In this document: positions 24,246 to 38,600 of the stretch, in pieces | How positions within the stretch are numbered: the first letter of the stretch is position 1 | Layout of the letters: each line of letters begins with the position of its first letter | Origin: Stratiolaelaps scimitus | Lineage: Eukaryota > Arthropoda > Arachnida > Mesostigmata > Laelapidae | DNA length: 64,000 nucleotides | Assembly (NCBI GenBank): GCA_019614645.1 | Contig: JABWDB010000005.1 | Location: 13,567,001 to 13,631,000, forward strand | Direction of reading: 5' to 3' | Notes under the pieces: generated by a model | Database searches by the model: none | What the model saw: only the letters and a program-made list of their open reading frames with translations | Told to the model about the DNA's origin: nothing | Position numbers and translations under genes: made by a program

Positions 24246-25126
24246 GCTTCTGAACTAGGGGGATGCACCGAATGTGCTCGCTGCATTTGATGACTGATGA
24301 TTTAAGCCTGCCTGTATCTCACGGCAATATTCAACTCTACGCCATCGAGCGATATATCGGCAAATGCTGGTGACATTTTGTCGGATTCAGAGTATAATGA
24401 GGTAACAGCGGCGATTGCTTGCCAACCATTGACAGATACTTTGAACATTTCCTTCTTCGCTATCTGCCGGCGTCGTGCCAGGGTCCCCATAGATTCTACC
24501 GGGTGACAGGCTAACTGATACCGTATAAAAGTAATTCAAAAGGCCGCTCGCAAAAAAATGGGAGTAACAGAGCGGACGTGTCTTGCGCAGAGACAGTTTT
24601 ACTGAGCTTTGCACGATTTGTCATTTCGCACACACACTAAGAGTAGACTCGAAACGAGAAGTAGAGCAGCAATTTCGATTTTTTTCCGCTTGTCCTTATT
24701 CTTGGCGTGCGAGAGGAAAATGTAATATTATCGTGCTCAGCTTTCGGTGACCAAATCCATAAATCAGTCAATAACGACATAACGGAATTGAAGGAAATAA
24801 TAGTAACGATAATTCATTCAAATGTGCAACACAGTGTCATGTACACATTGGTGGAGTGGCTTTCAGCAGAGTCGCATAAGATGGTGCTGTTTCGTAAATG
24901 ATGAAGGATTTAACTTTTGACAAAGATGGTTCTTAAAGTATCGTCTGCATGGTATAGGGTCGCCTGGTCCAAATGACCGGTGGCTGTAATCAACTAGAAA
25001 AATTCGGCTGGGTATACTCAACGTAGAGTTCCAACAGCTGCCGCCCGCGATCACATCATATGTCTCCTATATGTATGCTGATCGGTCACTTCAGACAATG
25101 ACCACAAAGAATTAGGAAAAGAGGGG

Positions 25127-25128
<2 letters not shown>

Positions 25129-25163
<35 letters not shown>
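25129..25163. repeat. (GA)n microsatellite
   Basis: About 17 GA units following a G7 run at 25123. Confidence 0.95.
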
Positions 25164-25165
<2 letters not shown>

Positions 25166-26110
25166 CAACACTGCTAATGTCTACCGTCACCCGTCATTAT
25201 TCCGTCCGTTAGATATCCTATCCAATCCGGATCAATCAGTCGGGAGCACATGTGCCAACAACATCTTTCTTCTTTCAGCCGATGTTTCTGCTGTTCCCAT
25301 GCCTTCATAGTTAACGCCAACCGCATTAGGGCCACCACATCGTCTCTAGCATACGCCGAACAGTGATTCTGACTTCGGTAGCTGAGTCTCGCCACATCGC
25401 GAGTGTTGGCCAGAGGGCAGTTGGGTCCAGTGCTTCCACACGTCTCTATCCATAGTCACAGCCGTCAGTGACATGACGGCGAGGCTCTCGATCGCCGCCG
25501 GTCTTCCTGAATGCACGCCGATCAATGGGATCTTGGGACAGTGGGACCCGTTGTCCACGCGGCAGCCTGCTTTCCAGGTAGCGGCCAGGAGCGCATCGAG
25601 CTACCGGACAATGCCGGCCGCCCAGAGGGATGCCACTCTAACACTCACCATTAACAACGCCACTGTTGATACCGAAACTGTCTGAGCAGGACGATCTCTC
25701 TTTCCCGCTCAATTTATCTTATCCTAGCGGACATGCTAGATCGCATATCGAGGATTGTCCCAGTGCTCCACTTGGACAGAATAGAGGTTTCCTCCGACGC
25801 TTGGCTCAGATGTCTCTTGCTAAAGAGAGAGAAGAGTCAGTCACCTCCACAGAGACGATTAGTGCGGACCACAATAGGCTTAGCACAGGCCGATACGACT
25901 GCTGTCTGGGGCGCCGTCTCAAGAGGCGCAACCAGATTGAATCGGGAATACGGAGATATTTGGCAAATGTGCCGCCCCATTAATCAGCGAGTGAACGGAG
26001 AGCTGCTTATTATTAATTGTTATTGTTGGTAGCGGCTATTGTTTGTTGATTCAGTAGGAATAAAGAATTACGATATATATATATATATATATATGTATAA
26101 GTACATACAT

Positions 26111-26173
26111 TTTCCGGGCTGATCCACAGCCACCATTTAACGTCCATGGTACCGCTTTCGGCATTGCTTCAGA
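26111..26173 (+). repeat. dispersed short repeat family, copy A
   Basis: TTTCCGGGCTGATCCACAGC, then CACCATTTAACGTCCATGGT, then ACCGCTTTCGGCATTGCTTC. It shares the core with copies at 45281, 45347 and 55221, and its 3' part with the 45347 copy. It lies next to a (TA)n tract. Confidence 0.7.
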
Positions 26174-27755
26174 AGACGATAAGAAGATATATATATATAT
26201 ATGTTGACTTCCACAGCAGGAAGCTAGCAGGAATGCGAGCAGGAATGCTCAACATTACTTCGGGTCAGGATACAACGACAGTGTGCAGAGACAACCACTG
26301 AATATGTAATCATAGCGGATACTAATCGCAACTTCGTAACAAAGATGACTGAATGGTGACCTCCATGTCTTTCATGCTTTAGCGTTCGGCGAGATGCCAC
26401 TGGAGCTGTTCAACATTTTCCGCCTCAATTCGGAGCAATCTACTTTATACTTGGTATTCCAAAGTATCGATCACATATGATGCGCCCACGATAAAGCTAA
26501 GATGTTTCTGCGTAGGGCTTAAGCGAGCCGTCTCGTCTCACCAGAAGCAAATTTGCCGAAAAACTATGATATCGGATATTAATTAGCGCAGTTGTTGGTA
26601 GAACGCCAATGACGAGAGGATCAACATAGACAGTCGCTGGTCGGAAGTAGTATACGTATATATATATATATATATACAGATGGATTCAAGCAAATCAAAT
26701 ATCGTCTCTGATCAGGCGATAAATTGTGTGGTGAGCTATTGCGTTACTCGGCACAAGCCTATTACATGTATGCATCCGTTGCCGCTCTGCGGCGAGTCAA
26801 TCGATCACATTCTTAGCTCAAAGGTCGAGAACATCATCGAATGTAATCGTCGAACCTCAAGAATCTGCCTGTCTGCAGGTATATGCAATAGCCTACTCTT
26901 CCATGTTAGCGTTGTTCCTCGAATTGCTAGAGAAGGCGACCAATGATGATCGGTATCGGTGACTGGCTTTTTCTTCTATTTCCAAAGTACTACGATACTA
27001 CTGCTAGTGCACCCACTAATATTTATGCCAATAACGCGAGCCTGCCGCAGACGCCAACCTATCACAGCCTTTCGTCAAGGCTTGGCAGCCAAACACACAG
27101 GCTCCCACCAGCAGACGGACGCATAAGGGAGGGAGTCAGTCAAATAGGAGACTCGGGCGAATCTCGCTGGGACGGTGAAACTTGCCGAAGTGGCTGGCCT
27201 GACTGCTGTGACGTATCAGCTCGGCAGTCACACGAACGTGCCTGTTCACGCGGAAGGAATTACCCTGATAGACGATGTGGAAAACCAACTATAGGATAGA
27301 TATGCGTAAACGTCGAAAATTCTCTCTAAACTAGCCAACTCGAAGATGCCTCGCTGTCGGTCCGAGGCCTTGGCAAAGGTGCCCGCATACGCCGCGAGGG
27401 TCACACAGACAAAACAAACAGAACCGATATCATATCAGAGATAATATACATACACACACACACGCGCACACTTTGAGACAGTCTGAGATCTGGATGAATC
27501 AATTCGAAGCGTTCGCTGTCCCCGATATTTGCCTTGAGTGATGGTCGCACTTTACCAGTTCAAGTTTGTACTTCAACGACGAGCTGTGAAGACGATGACG
27601 AAAGCTAGCCTCGTATGTGTCGTCTTCCAAGGAGTATATTGATGTTATTCTTTATCGATTTGAGACTCAGAGAAACATATTGCGAATCGGCCACATTACT
27701 CAACCAAGTAACCGTAGTACTGCTCTATTATCGTTGATAGATATTGTTGATATGC

Positions 27756-27762
<7 letters not shown>

Positions 27763-27801
<39 letters not shown>

Positions 27802-27816
27802 AGAGAGAGAGAGAGA
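27763..27816. repeat. (TA)n(GA)n compound microsatellite
   Basis: A TA tract to 27798 is followed by about eight GA units. Confidence 0.9.
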
Positions 27817-29339
27817 ATATTGGAGTTCCAGCTTAGGGTACATGGCCAGTACATTCTATTTTTGTATACTTTTATAATTTTGCATGTGATAATTTTTCTA
27901 CGTTGTCGACGCGCGGACAGGCAATGGACGACGAAGAGTTTGGCTGAAAAACCACGACACAGTCTCCTTCGACTCGACATGTGAATAATAAAATAATGAA
28001 GGAAAGACCAACCATGTTACTCTCTTCTCCTTTACATATAAATGGACCGCAAATACTTTTCAGTACGAAAAGTACGATGGAAAACGAAGTTCATAGATAT
28101 AATGGTGGACTCGCTCTGACATTGAGATTCCATTGTGCGAATTATTATTATACGTGGCCATCATATACGATGCCCTCGCATAGGAACGTATGAGGTGCGC
28201 TATAGATATAAGCGTTTACCCACCTCATATGAAATAGCGTATGATGCACGTGGTACGATGACGGTCGGTGCTTCAAGGACGAGTCAAGGACATTGGCCGG
28301 CCTCCCTTACGCTTGCTGGCCAGCCTAGAGGCCTGGGGCACTCCCGAGGCGTACTCTATTCGGCTATAGACAACTATTGATAATACCGCTTCTACTATTA
28401 TGGCCGCCTTGGACCCTTGGGCTTGCACAGCAGGCTCAGCTGTGGACGGAAAAGGCTTTTTGCGGCCTCAAAGAGCCAGCAGTAATGGGTAACCTGCCTA
28501 GGTAATTTGGCCTAATGTACAATAATAACCTTGTGAGGATGCCAATTGATGCCTTGGGAACACTTGATTGATAATACTAATTAGGTTGTGCAGTACTATT
28601 TTTGATTAGTATTACTATTGCTTGTTTGATATGCTCCTAATGGGTGTCGACATTTAGTCGCAAACGAGGTGACATTACTGACACGAGAATTGATAGTAGT
28701 AAATACCTATAGGTAAATATTAATGTTTCCACTTGAAGAAATCGGCACAGGCTTGACAAATCCGCACTACAACGATCGATGCATGGCCGTATTTTATTCA
28801 CTGGGTGAATCTCCCTGTCAACATTTCGACAGCCGATCTAGATCGTTCTGAATCTTCAGCCCACGGCCATTCCAGCCTGACCTGCTTCAGCGCCCCTTCA
28901 AAACGCCAAATTTTCTAGAAACGATATACAAAGAACTATACGTGGGTGGACGTTCGCCTCATGTGGATATCGAGCTTTACTGGGGGTGCCACCGTCCACC
29001 CATTTGATCTGTAAACTATAGCGTGTACAAATCTGTAACCCTGTTGTCGCTGTCGTTCGGCTGAAATATCACTTCGCTCTACGCGGACACGAAACAAAGA
29101 GTATATCGCTACTCCATAACAGAAAAGAAACAATGATCAGCTTATTCTACATACAGCTAAGTCTAGTAGGCACCGAGCAACATTAAACATCGAGTTAGGG
29201 TTTATTTATCCATTACGGGGAGCCTGGATCAACAACAACAACAGCAGCAACAGCAACAACCACAACATCAACATTGTACTTTAGAGGTAAGCGATGAGGT
29301 CCGCACTTTTCGTGCCGCGCTCTTGCACACCATTCGGTA

Positions 29340-29640
29340 GATATGTTACCGCCGCCTCCTCCGCCGCCGCCGCCGCCGACTCCACCGCGAGCGTCGGTAG
29401 TTTCTCCGCGTGTGCGTTTGGGTGTGTCTCAAAAGTGACGAGAGTCACCAGAGTAGAACCACGCTAGCGAGATCCACATCTGTGAACGCCACAAGCGACC
29501 CCGAAGCGGCGACGAGCAATCAGACCCAGAGACGACGAGGCTAACCACCGGCGCCAGCAACAGCAGCGAGAATCAAGCAACAGAAACAAATGCCCGCCTC
29601 CATTAATTCAACCTCAACGTTTCCACAACGCTTTGCCAGA
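29340..29640 (+). other. CpG-rich island with short polyproline ORF
   Basis: A (CCG)n run at about 29347-29378 lies in ATG 29343, M-L then ten Pro, T-P-P-R-A-S-V, with a stop after about 32 codons. CpG-dense sequence follows to about 29560. It could be an intronic promoter or the start of a proline-rich protein; no splice site decides it. Confidence 0.2.
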
Positions 29641-30990
29641 CGCGATCGGCGACAGCGGCGCTATGAGTGTTCTTCTTTGGACGGTTTCGAACACAAAATA
29701 AGCGAAAGGCGTAGCAATTTTGCGGCGCTGTTTCGTTTGCAGGTCAACGAACCTGTGTCTGTGTGACGAGTCGCTCCTGGGCGGGATACATGACGGCGGC
29801 CTATCTATTGTACAGTGTAGACGAACAAGTACGTCTGCTATCTTTACGTAGACGCTACGAAATCCACTATCCACTACCTCCTCGTATCCGCCGCCCCCTG
29901 TCTTCCAAACCAGTATAGCTTTGGTATTGCCGTATGCGTATATATGTAGATGTATTGACCGTATGAAATCGACAATAGACTAGTACAACACCATTGTATT
30001 CGCTAGCGGGGGCAAGAGGAAATAAGCCGGTGTGTTGTATTATAGCAGAGGTCCGCGCCCGCGTGTGTGTGTGTGCGTCTCGATCTGAATGTGAATGTGC
30101 GCGTGTCTGATTGTGGTCCTGCGTCAAATCTAACCAGCGCATTACAAAGTACTCCCCCTGTGATATAACAGCAGGCAAGTTAAGGTTTTTTGTTTTTGTT
30201 TTACGGTGCAATTGGTGCGACCACGCCCAATCAGTGTTTCTGTCTAAGGTCAGAACATGGCTTCAACCGCGCTTGAATCTGTCTCGTTCTTCCCCATTGT
30301 AAACTGTTGCAGCATCGTCTTGCAGTGACAAAGCACAGCGACAAGAGCACAACAGCATTAGCCGTGCGTTCATCGTGAGCCAGTGGCAAAACCGAAGGTA
30401 GAAGTGGCTCAGCCCAGAAAATGTCAGCATGTGGTGTGGTCAACTTCTTTTCCTTGTTGTATCTTCCTCTTTCCATCTTATCTATATATCTAGCGATTCA
30501 TCTCACTCACTCTCTCTCTCTCTCTCTCTCTGTTTCTCTTTCTGTCGGCCATTCTTGCATCCATCCTATGACGATCTTGTTGGCGAGGGCAGCTCCGCAC
30601 GACGATTTGCTCCAACGAAAGCCGACCTCAGCGAACAGCGAACGAAAGTGCTGAAAGTTCGGTTGGGCCAGCTTTCCGCCGCCGCCACCGCCACCGTGCT
30701 GCTCTTGCCTTGTCCGACCCTCAACCCTTAGGACCCCTGTATGCGTACTCGTCGTAGTGAAAAACGGAGCACACGTTTCCGAGGATGACGCGGCCGCATG
30801 ACGCGGTGTATCACTGTCATCGCTACGAAACGATGCAGCTCAGTGAGGTGTTGATGTCCCTTACGGCCAGACGTTGGAAGGCGAGACCAACGGCATTCAT
30901 GGATGCGCCAGCTCCGGACATGGACTCACAAGCCAAATTTTTTGCCCGGCCCGACGCGCAGCGTTGCTGTGTCTGGTCGTCTACAGTGAC

Positions 30991-31069
<79 letters not shown>
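30991..31069. repeat. (TA)n microsatellite, long
   Basis: About 79 bp of TA with a single C at 31005. Confidence 0.95.
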
Positions 31070-31071
<2 letters not shown>

Positions 31072-31153
31072 CCAAGTGGCGCTGCTTTCTATGCCGGCGA
31101 AACAACACTAACAGATGCTCGAAACTGCTTGTTCGCGCTGGCTCGCATACTCA

Positions 31154-31192
31154 CCACTGGTGGCCATGGCCACTAGTGGCATGCCACTGGTG
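31154..31192. repeat. nested palindrome cluster (CCACTRGTGG)
   Basis: CCACTGGTGG, CCACTAGTGG and CCACTGGTG occur at 31154, 31170 and 31184, separated by self-complementary CCATGG and GCATGC. The 31154-31179 segment is a 26-bp palindrome with a single mismatched pair. Confidence 0.8.
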
Positions 31193-31693
31193 TGTGTGTA
31201 TGTGTGTATGTTGTGTGGGCAACTGCTGCTCTAAATGACATGCAAGCAAGCCAAGCGAAGTTTGCCTGCTCACTCACTGACTCGGTCGGTCGGTCGGTCG
31301 GGTGAGGCCGGTGCTGACTGACTCCTTCGGACATCTTGGTGGCGATCGTGGTCGGCTGACTGACATAGACTATCACAAGGAATCACAACGAGGCACTGTC
31401 CGAACACAGCGAGCGAAAGCCAGAGCGCTTCCAGTTACTACTTTCGACACAACCATTCGCATAACGCCATTGGGATGCCATCGAACAAATAAACGCCTGT
31501 GACACTGATTTAACCAACGAAATGGCGAGAGTTGAAACGTTCGCGACAATGGCGACACCACAATGCGAGATGATAAACGCAAAAGAAGCGAAGATTCATT
31601 TAAACGAATTTCAGGCCGATGTGCACGAACACACACACACAATCATTTTGACAGAATTTCGCGGCGACGTTGCGACAGCAGCAGCAGCAACAG

Positions 31694-31730
<37 letters not shown>

Positions 31731-34700
31731 CGAAGGAGACAACAGGCCGAGCGAAATGTATGATTAACATAAGATATTCCCATGGAGGGCTTATCATTGT
31801 GCTTCAATTATGTATATAATATGTATAGAATACATACCCCCCGGCGATGTAGACTGCTAGCCAGCCATTAACTTAAAACTTAATAAACAACACTATCGAT
31901 ACCAACAATGGTAAGGAGCTGGTCAGAAGTTGCGAGTTTCGAATTTCTCTCGGCGGACAAAATGCCGCGGTTCACATCGTTCCGTGCTTGTCAACGCTTT
32001 TCCGGATTTATCTTTGAAATGGGGCTATCGGAATGGGGGCTCGTTTCGAAATTTCTGTTGTCAAGGCAGAGCTGCGGACGAGTGGCCAGCGGCGACACGC
32101 GAGTCCGGTAAAATAGCGTAGCCGTGTCAAAATAATTGATAATAGCTCATTATCAGCGCCATCGGAATCGTTGGCCAAACGAACACCCTTGTTCGGCTTG
32201 ATTCTCAAGCCTATACCGAAACGGCCGCGCATGCTTTCGTTGTTGCCTCTGTCAATGCCGTTGAGAACAATAGCGATGAGGGCCCTGCAGAGGCATCTTT
32301 TGTCCAGCTCACGTTGTCATACACGAGGATAATTAATACCATGCAACAACGTGTTACTTGCTGGAAGAGCCTGCCGAGACACGTGTAGGTAGATAGCATT
32401 CATTGGTATCTCTTGGCTCGTTTCAATTGGATAATTGGACTCTGTAACTCAGTTTTATAGTGGAGGGCTGAAACAAGTGCGAGCTAAGGCAGTGGAATAA
32501 TCATGAGCCGCTGTTGTTTTTGTTGTTGTTATTCTCGTTACTGGTTGGGGCTTCCCAGGATTTTCGCCTTGGTAGTAGCCTCTAATCTTTGATCTCATGA
32601 ACGAATCGGTGAGGATAAACTGCTGTTGAGAGCCAGTGAAGCACAGCATATTCAGCAACAACAGCAGCAGCAACAAGGGCGGACCAACAAACGAACGATG
32701 CCAGGACCAGCGTCTCTCAGATGATCCAGTCTATGGAAATCCCTGCTAATATATCACTCCGCACATCGTGGAGTATACCTGCAAAGCGTCTTCACGTAGT
32801 GAGATGGACTTCAACCTGCTCTCTCTCTCTCCCCTTGATTGTTCAGAACACTCTGTCCTTACTAACCTAACCCGACACCCCACGAACGACCCTATCTACC
32901 GCTTCATATCTCACCGTCTGCGGTACAATACAATTGGCGCGTAGGATCCTGACTGGCGGCACGAACTGCGCCATCTTCGCCCGATCACACCCAGCGACGG
33001 AGGGTGCAACCGAAGAATCGGAGAGTTAACCGAAAATAAAAACCAAGACGAGTTGTAGCTAGTGCACGTGCTAGCAATATAATAGCCGACCTCTTCGACT
33101 AAATGTCATCAAAGGGACACCCGAATCCCGGATCGTGGACGACAGCGAGGACGGTGGCGTTGCATGCGGTCTGTGGCCGCCAGCGAATATCCATAGGAGA
33201 AGCGCGCACAACCCCGAACTACCAAAAGAAGCTATTGATATCTGATACTAGTTTCTATATAATTTATACTACAGTAAATAAAAGAGCAGTTTTCAAATAA
33301 AAAGAAAATTGTCAATAGTATCCTTTCTAGCGAGTTTGTACTAAACGATTGTTGTGTCTTTCTCAGTTGACGTTCTCTCTCTCGAGCGGCTGTGGCAGGC
33401 ATATCAAGTATCTCTGTTTCTCGAATGAGAGCTGACATTTGCGCCGACACTTCAAGATAGTCGAGATTCGTGACGTGTACGGGGATGAATTCTATTTAGA
33501 AGATGGAGCCGAACGAAACGATTGATTTGAATAAGTGCCGCTCACAACTGAATTCCGAACGAAAACGAGCAGGTCGATCCGGCGCAGCCCGAACTGTCGA
33601 ATCGAACGGCACGAACTAGCGATGAACTCGTATGGGGGTATTATTCAATATAAGGTGTTAAGCAGCCCCTGGTGATGCCGCCTCCTTCTAGCTCATACGT
33701 TGGTATCAACATGCGATACGATTACTCTGTTTGAAGTCTTCAGCTCATATTCTCACGTACTCTCTCGCTCTCCAACAGGACAGATCGTTACAGGATCGTT
33801 GAGCAACTTACACGAAAGAGTCGGACTTGTCGGTCAATCCGATCCCAACGTTCACCGCCATCCTGACAATATTTTTACCCCAAATAGAGGGGGTTTGCTC
33901 GTTTTTTATGGGATAACTTCAAGTTCATGGGCAGAGAAAGTGTTGCTCCTGTACCTTCTGTCATTTCGACTCAAGCATACATATGACTTATGGTCCATAC
34001 ATCCTCGAAGGCACAATGTGATAAGTATTCAGACTTAAAAATCGAAAGAATCCGACCAAAGGATGTTTCGAAGATTATTCATCCACCACCGGTTACGGTT
34101 GATTAACGGTCGCATTAAAAATGTCACCGTTATCGTCGTCAAGGCAGTCACCGAAGCCTCGAGACGGTGATACAGAAAAGTGGTCGAATCTTAACTCGGG
34201 CATTGACGGAGTGAACCCTTAGATTAATTCTGCTCGTACTGCCTAATCCCTGATGGCTGTTTCGCCAGTAGTGTCTATTTCATTGAATGTTTGTTGCCCG
34301 TGCTGATAACGACACGTTTTGAGCCACGGGCAATTAGCCTAATCTTCTTTTGGGTGTTACAAACGTCGATAGGTGGCTCAATGTGCTTGGTGTACGTGGT
34401 TGGTAATGCGGCCGCATAATGCCGACGTAGCCGTAGATTACACATGGTCAACTCGACGAATGATTCCAAATATCCGCTGGCGTTATCGCTAGGCGTAACG
34501 TCAGCCCCGAGCCTGAGTACCTCAGTAAACGATCGATTTGCCAAACCCTGCCCGACTCGTTGCTGGTGTCAATGATGCTGTAAATGGTATCACTTCGTTT
34601 CTCGTTCGACAAAAAAGGGAATGTTGAACGGCCTGCGAAGTCCGGCCGAAAATACTCAGAAGGGCCAATTTCAACATCGGCCACAACAAACAGCGACTAC

Positions 34701-35381
34701 CGCCATAGCAACATCGATAGCAGTCGTCGGCGGGTCTCGAAGGGAGACTCCAATAAACCTAAGCCTGACATGGCTAAAATATTGCACGAGATGCCGAGGC
34801 CGCTATCCGGGTATCGCGTAGCGAATACCGGAGTGCCAAATACCGAGAGGGCACCCGGCAGAAGCGAACGAGGTACAGATTATTGAGCCGATAGATACAT
34901 ATATAGATGCATGCCCCTGCGTTCTTAAACCCTCCTCAAGGGGTTTACTATGCTTCACCTCTGACGGGACGGGCACACACCCACATCCCTATACACATTC
35001 GAACTTCATGCACTCACAAACGAAGACCATCATCTCGTGATGGCTTTGTCTTCTGTGCCTCACCCTCGAGTCTTGCAGCAGAGCGAAGTGACGGACAGAT
35101 CTTCAGGGCAGAGCCTCTTCAAAGTTATTTGCGTGCTGCGAAGATGAGCAGTCACGTCCTCTAACCGCCAATCGCTTTCTCGAAACACTTCGTACTCAAA
35201 AGACCGCTAGACTTTCGATCGAGATCTGCAACGACCGCAGACCTTTAGCTCTTCACCAGCATTCGATTCTCTTCCCCTCCAGGTGATTGTTCTTAGCCTC
35301 TGAACAACACGTTGTGAAAAAGCGGACGGTCAATTGGTCGGAGATTTCGTCGAGGTTCCTATTTCATACGTTTTGCACATG

Positions 35382-35428
<47 letters not shown>

Positions 35429-35610
35429 CATAACATTTGCTGTTTATTTCCGGAACTGCAATTTTTACAATGCTTAAGTTCTCGATTAAAAAAATAGAGT
35501 AAAACTAAGAGTGTATTATAACCAAATTGGTCGTGCAATTATAATAAATTGTTCTGTCAACAGATATATGCATTCACATATTTAAATTATTTAATTCTTC
35601 TATTTTATCC

Positions 35611-35613
<3 letters not shown>

Positions 35614-35682
<69 letters not shown>
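35614..35682. repeat. (TA)n microsatellite, long
   Basis: About 69 bp of TA. Another TA tract at about 35381-35427 lies just to its left. Confidence 0.95.
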
Positions 35683-35689
<7 letters not shown>

Positions 35690-38600
35690 ATACATGTCGT
35701 CTGCTCAGCGATACAATCCTCATGTTCAATCGTTGAGTCGACCATAGTGACCGCCGTTATCCATCCCTGCAGCAGCAGCCGCCAGTACAGGATCGAATTC
35801 TACCCTACCTTCTACGTGTCGCTGCTTTCTGAGGGTACAGCAGCAGCTTGACGCCCCGTCAGTTAGTATTGTCACCTCGACGGGCCATTATTCACCGCGA
35901 TCGCGCCTCCTTGGTCCGCGTTCTGCCCGTCGTTCGACCGTCCGACAGCTAGACTTCACTGCAATAGCATTGTGCCTTAAGGCTTACGTACGCCTCCAGC
36001 GAAGCGCAAGCGACAACGCGAAATGCAAACAGACAACGCTCACCAATGGCGGGAAGACGCCCGATCAGACCTGGTCACCTCTCCATTCGCCGTGTCGAAA
36101 ACATCAGCAACGAGAGCATCGCGAGCGACTGATTGTGGACGTGTTACCCGATTCAACAACTATGTTTGTTGTGTCGCGTTGCAAGCAGCCCATGTATTTC
36201 GACAACGGGGCCGAACACTATGGCTAAACACTATGATTGCTGTCCACATACAGACTGATCAGAGAACAGGCTGAGAGTGCTAACAGCTGGTGGCAGTACA
36301 CAGTATTGTTCGCCAACAATAATAATGATAATAACAATAATAACAGTATAGACTAGCGAAGAGCTCGAGACGCGGTTCGATGACGCAGCGCAGAAACAAC
36401 CATTAAGACAATACTAGACACAGGGCTAATCCCCCCTGTGCGGCAATAATCGATATATAATAACAGACACGGATGCATAGACAAGCGGGATTTTCGCCTA
36501 ATTGCCCGCCTCGGTATTCTCCCCTCCCAAGGTGGGCACGGCATCAGAGCCACGAACCAATCTCGGTTATCTTCGAACGCAACGCAGGCCAGGTGGCGGC
36601 ATGTCCTCACCGACACGTCCATACAATACAATGCAAGTATTATATATACAATACAATGCACTCATGTATTAGGCCCAATAAAAAATAAGCCTCATACAGT
36701 ACAACATTGCTAACAAGCTAGCATATATACTAGGGTTGCTGAGTGCATAGAGAATAGATAGACAAACAGATAGAGAATGAAGGAGAGAAGGCCTCAGACT
36801 GCTAATCCGGATCACGACGTTGTACGCAATCACATCCACAAACACACACACACACACACACTCGCACACATCCTACCAAACACTAAGAACGTACGAAACT
36901 CAACGGAATGATGAGCGTTTGTTGAAGGTCAACGTCGCGGCGTTCAAAGCGGAAAAAACATTGGAGAGATGACTTAAAATAAGTTGGAGAAGGCTGCTTT
37001 CTTGAGCTGGATCCGTAGCTCAACCTACGAGAACGTCGCCGACCGAGGACAGCCTGGTGTGCACTCGCGAATCAAATGATGATAACATACAACGGGGCGA
37101 GTTGCGGCCGAAAATCGAGATGCATCCACAAATCGAAAAGTGACACTGTCGACAGCAGGTTTGAACACAAACGAGTCCGGTGGCACACGAAACTACATGC
37201 GCACGTGAGATACAGAGTTCGTATCTCGGATACCCTGTCAGTTGTAGCCTCCTCGACGAAGAGGCCTGAACATAATAGTTCGCCCCAGATTAGCACTTCA
37301 GCAGCTAGCATTTCCATAGAGATGGTATAGAGAAGGATGAAAACAAATCTGTGATCTCTCAGCACCTCCACAAATATAGCTAAGAACTTAGCTAGTCCTA
37401 ATAATAATAATAATGCTAATCATCATAATCGTCATCGTCGTCGTCATTCGAACGTGTGAATCGCTCTCTTTCATTATACGAACTCATATTCTTCAATCCG
37501 CCTGCCAGGCTCCGTACATTTAAGTACTAGCAATTACAAATGGCTTATTCGCGGCGTCCTGGACTATCTACACATAATACCACCGTAGCCTAATCCATTC
37601 CGTCTACCGTCGCCTACAAACGCTGTTGTCCATGTGCACCAGAATTGAGTTGTTACATCGTAAACGGTTGGTGGCAAGGTTTGTTTTGAGGCTAAATCGT
37701 TCTCCTCATAAATATCCTTCCAAGTGTATTTACCTATATTATACAGGTCGTCCTCTAAACCGCTATCTTTGACCGGCACGCGCCCCGGCCGTCGAAGTAT
37801 GTCACCAGCAATAGTCACAATGAATGCTGTTACATGCTGCATTGCCTACTGCATATGTTCACCTTCCACCTCCCGCACAGCAAGAGCGCACACGTGAGTA
37901 ACTATATTGTGGCGCTGCTATAATATCATCGGCATCTGTAATAACGAGACTGCGTACGGCTGCCGTGACAGCTCACACTTGGGAGCTACTCGTTGGTGCG
38001 CTCTCGGGAAGAGATCTACACGGCAAGACTTGGTATTTGCCCACCACAGGAGCAAATGAATGACTCATTCCTGTACACGAATGGCGAACAGCAGGGGAAG
38101 GATGAGAAAGCTGTCTCAAACAATGCGCATTGCTATTGTTTGTCTTGCTATGCTTAAACCAGTACCAGCTTGTCACTTGAACTAAAAGTGCCCCTTGCGC
38201 CCGGCTGGTAAGATTTGCGCCACTGCAGCAGCAGCAGCAGCGACAGTAACAGTAGAATAGTTTATGGTTAACGAGTTTTATGAGTAAACGAACGATCGGT
38301 GGTCCATTCGAGCGTTTCGGAAGCCACCGGGCTGGGCTGCCTAGATCTGCAAAGCCGTCAACCTACAACTTCCTTCGCATCTCCCTCGGCTGCTTTCGAA
38401 GCTATCGCTGCTCGTTGAAACATTCAGCGCTGTACGAGCTTGGCTGCCGCCGTCGCCGCAGCGGCTGCCGCCACCAACCACCATCACTACACTGATAGGG
38501 ACGAAGTTTCAAGACCGTCCGAGATAACGACGGCGTTGGGACGGCTGACAGTTTTCTGCCAGTTATCAAGAGCAATTGAACCCGCTCCCCTGCTCAACTA

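Noticed and set aside
30874..31111. ORFs of 65-108 codons made of Tyr-Ile repeats
   Set aside because: Direct translation of the (TA)n tract.
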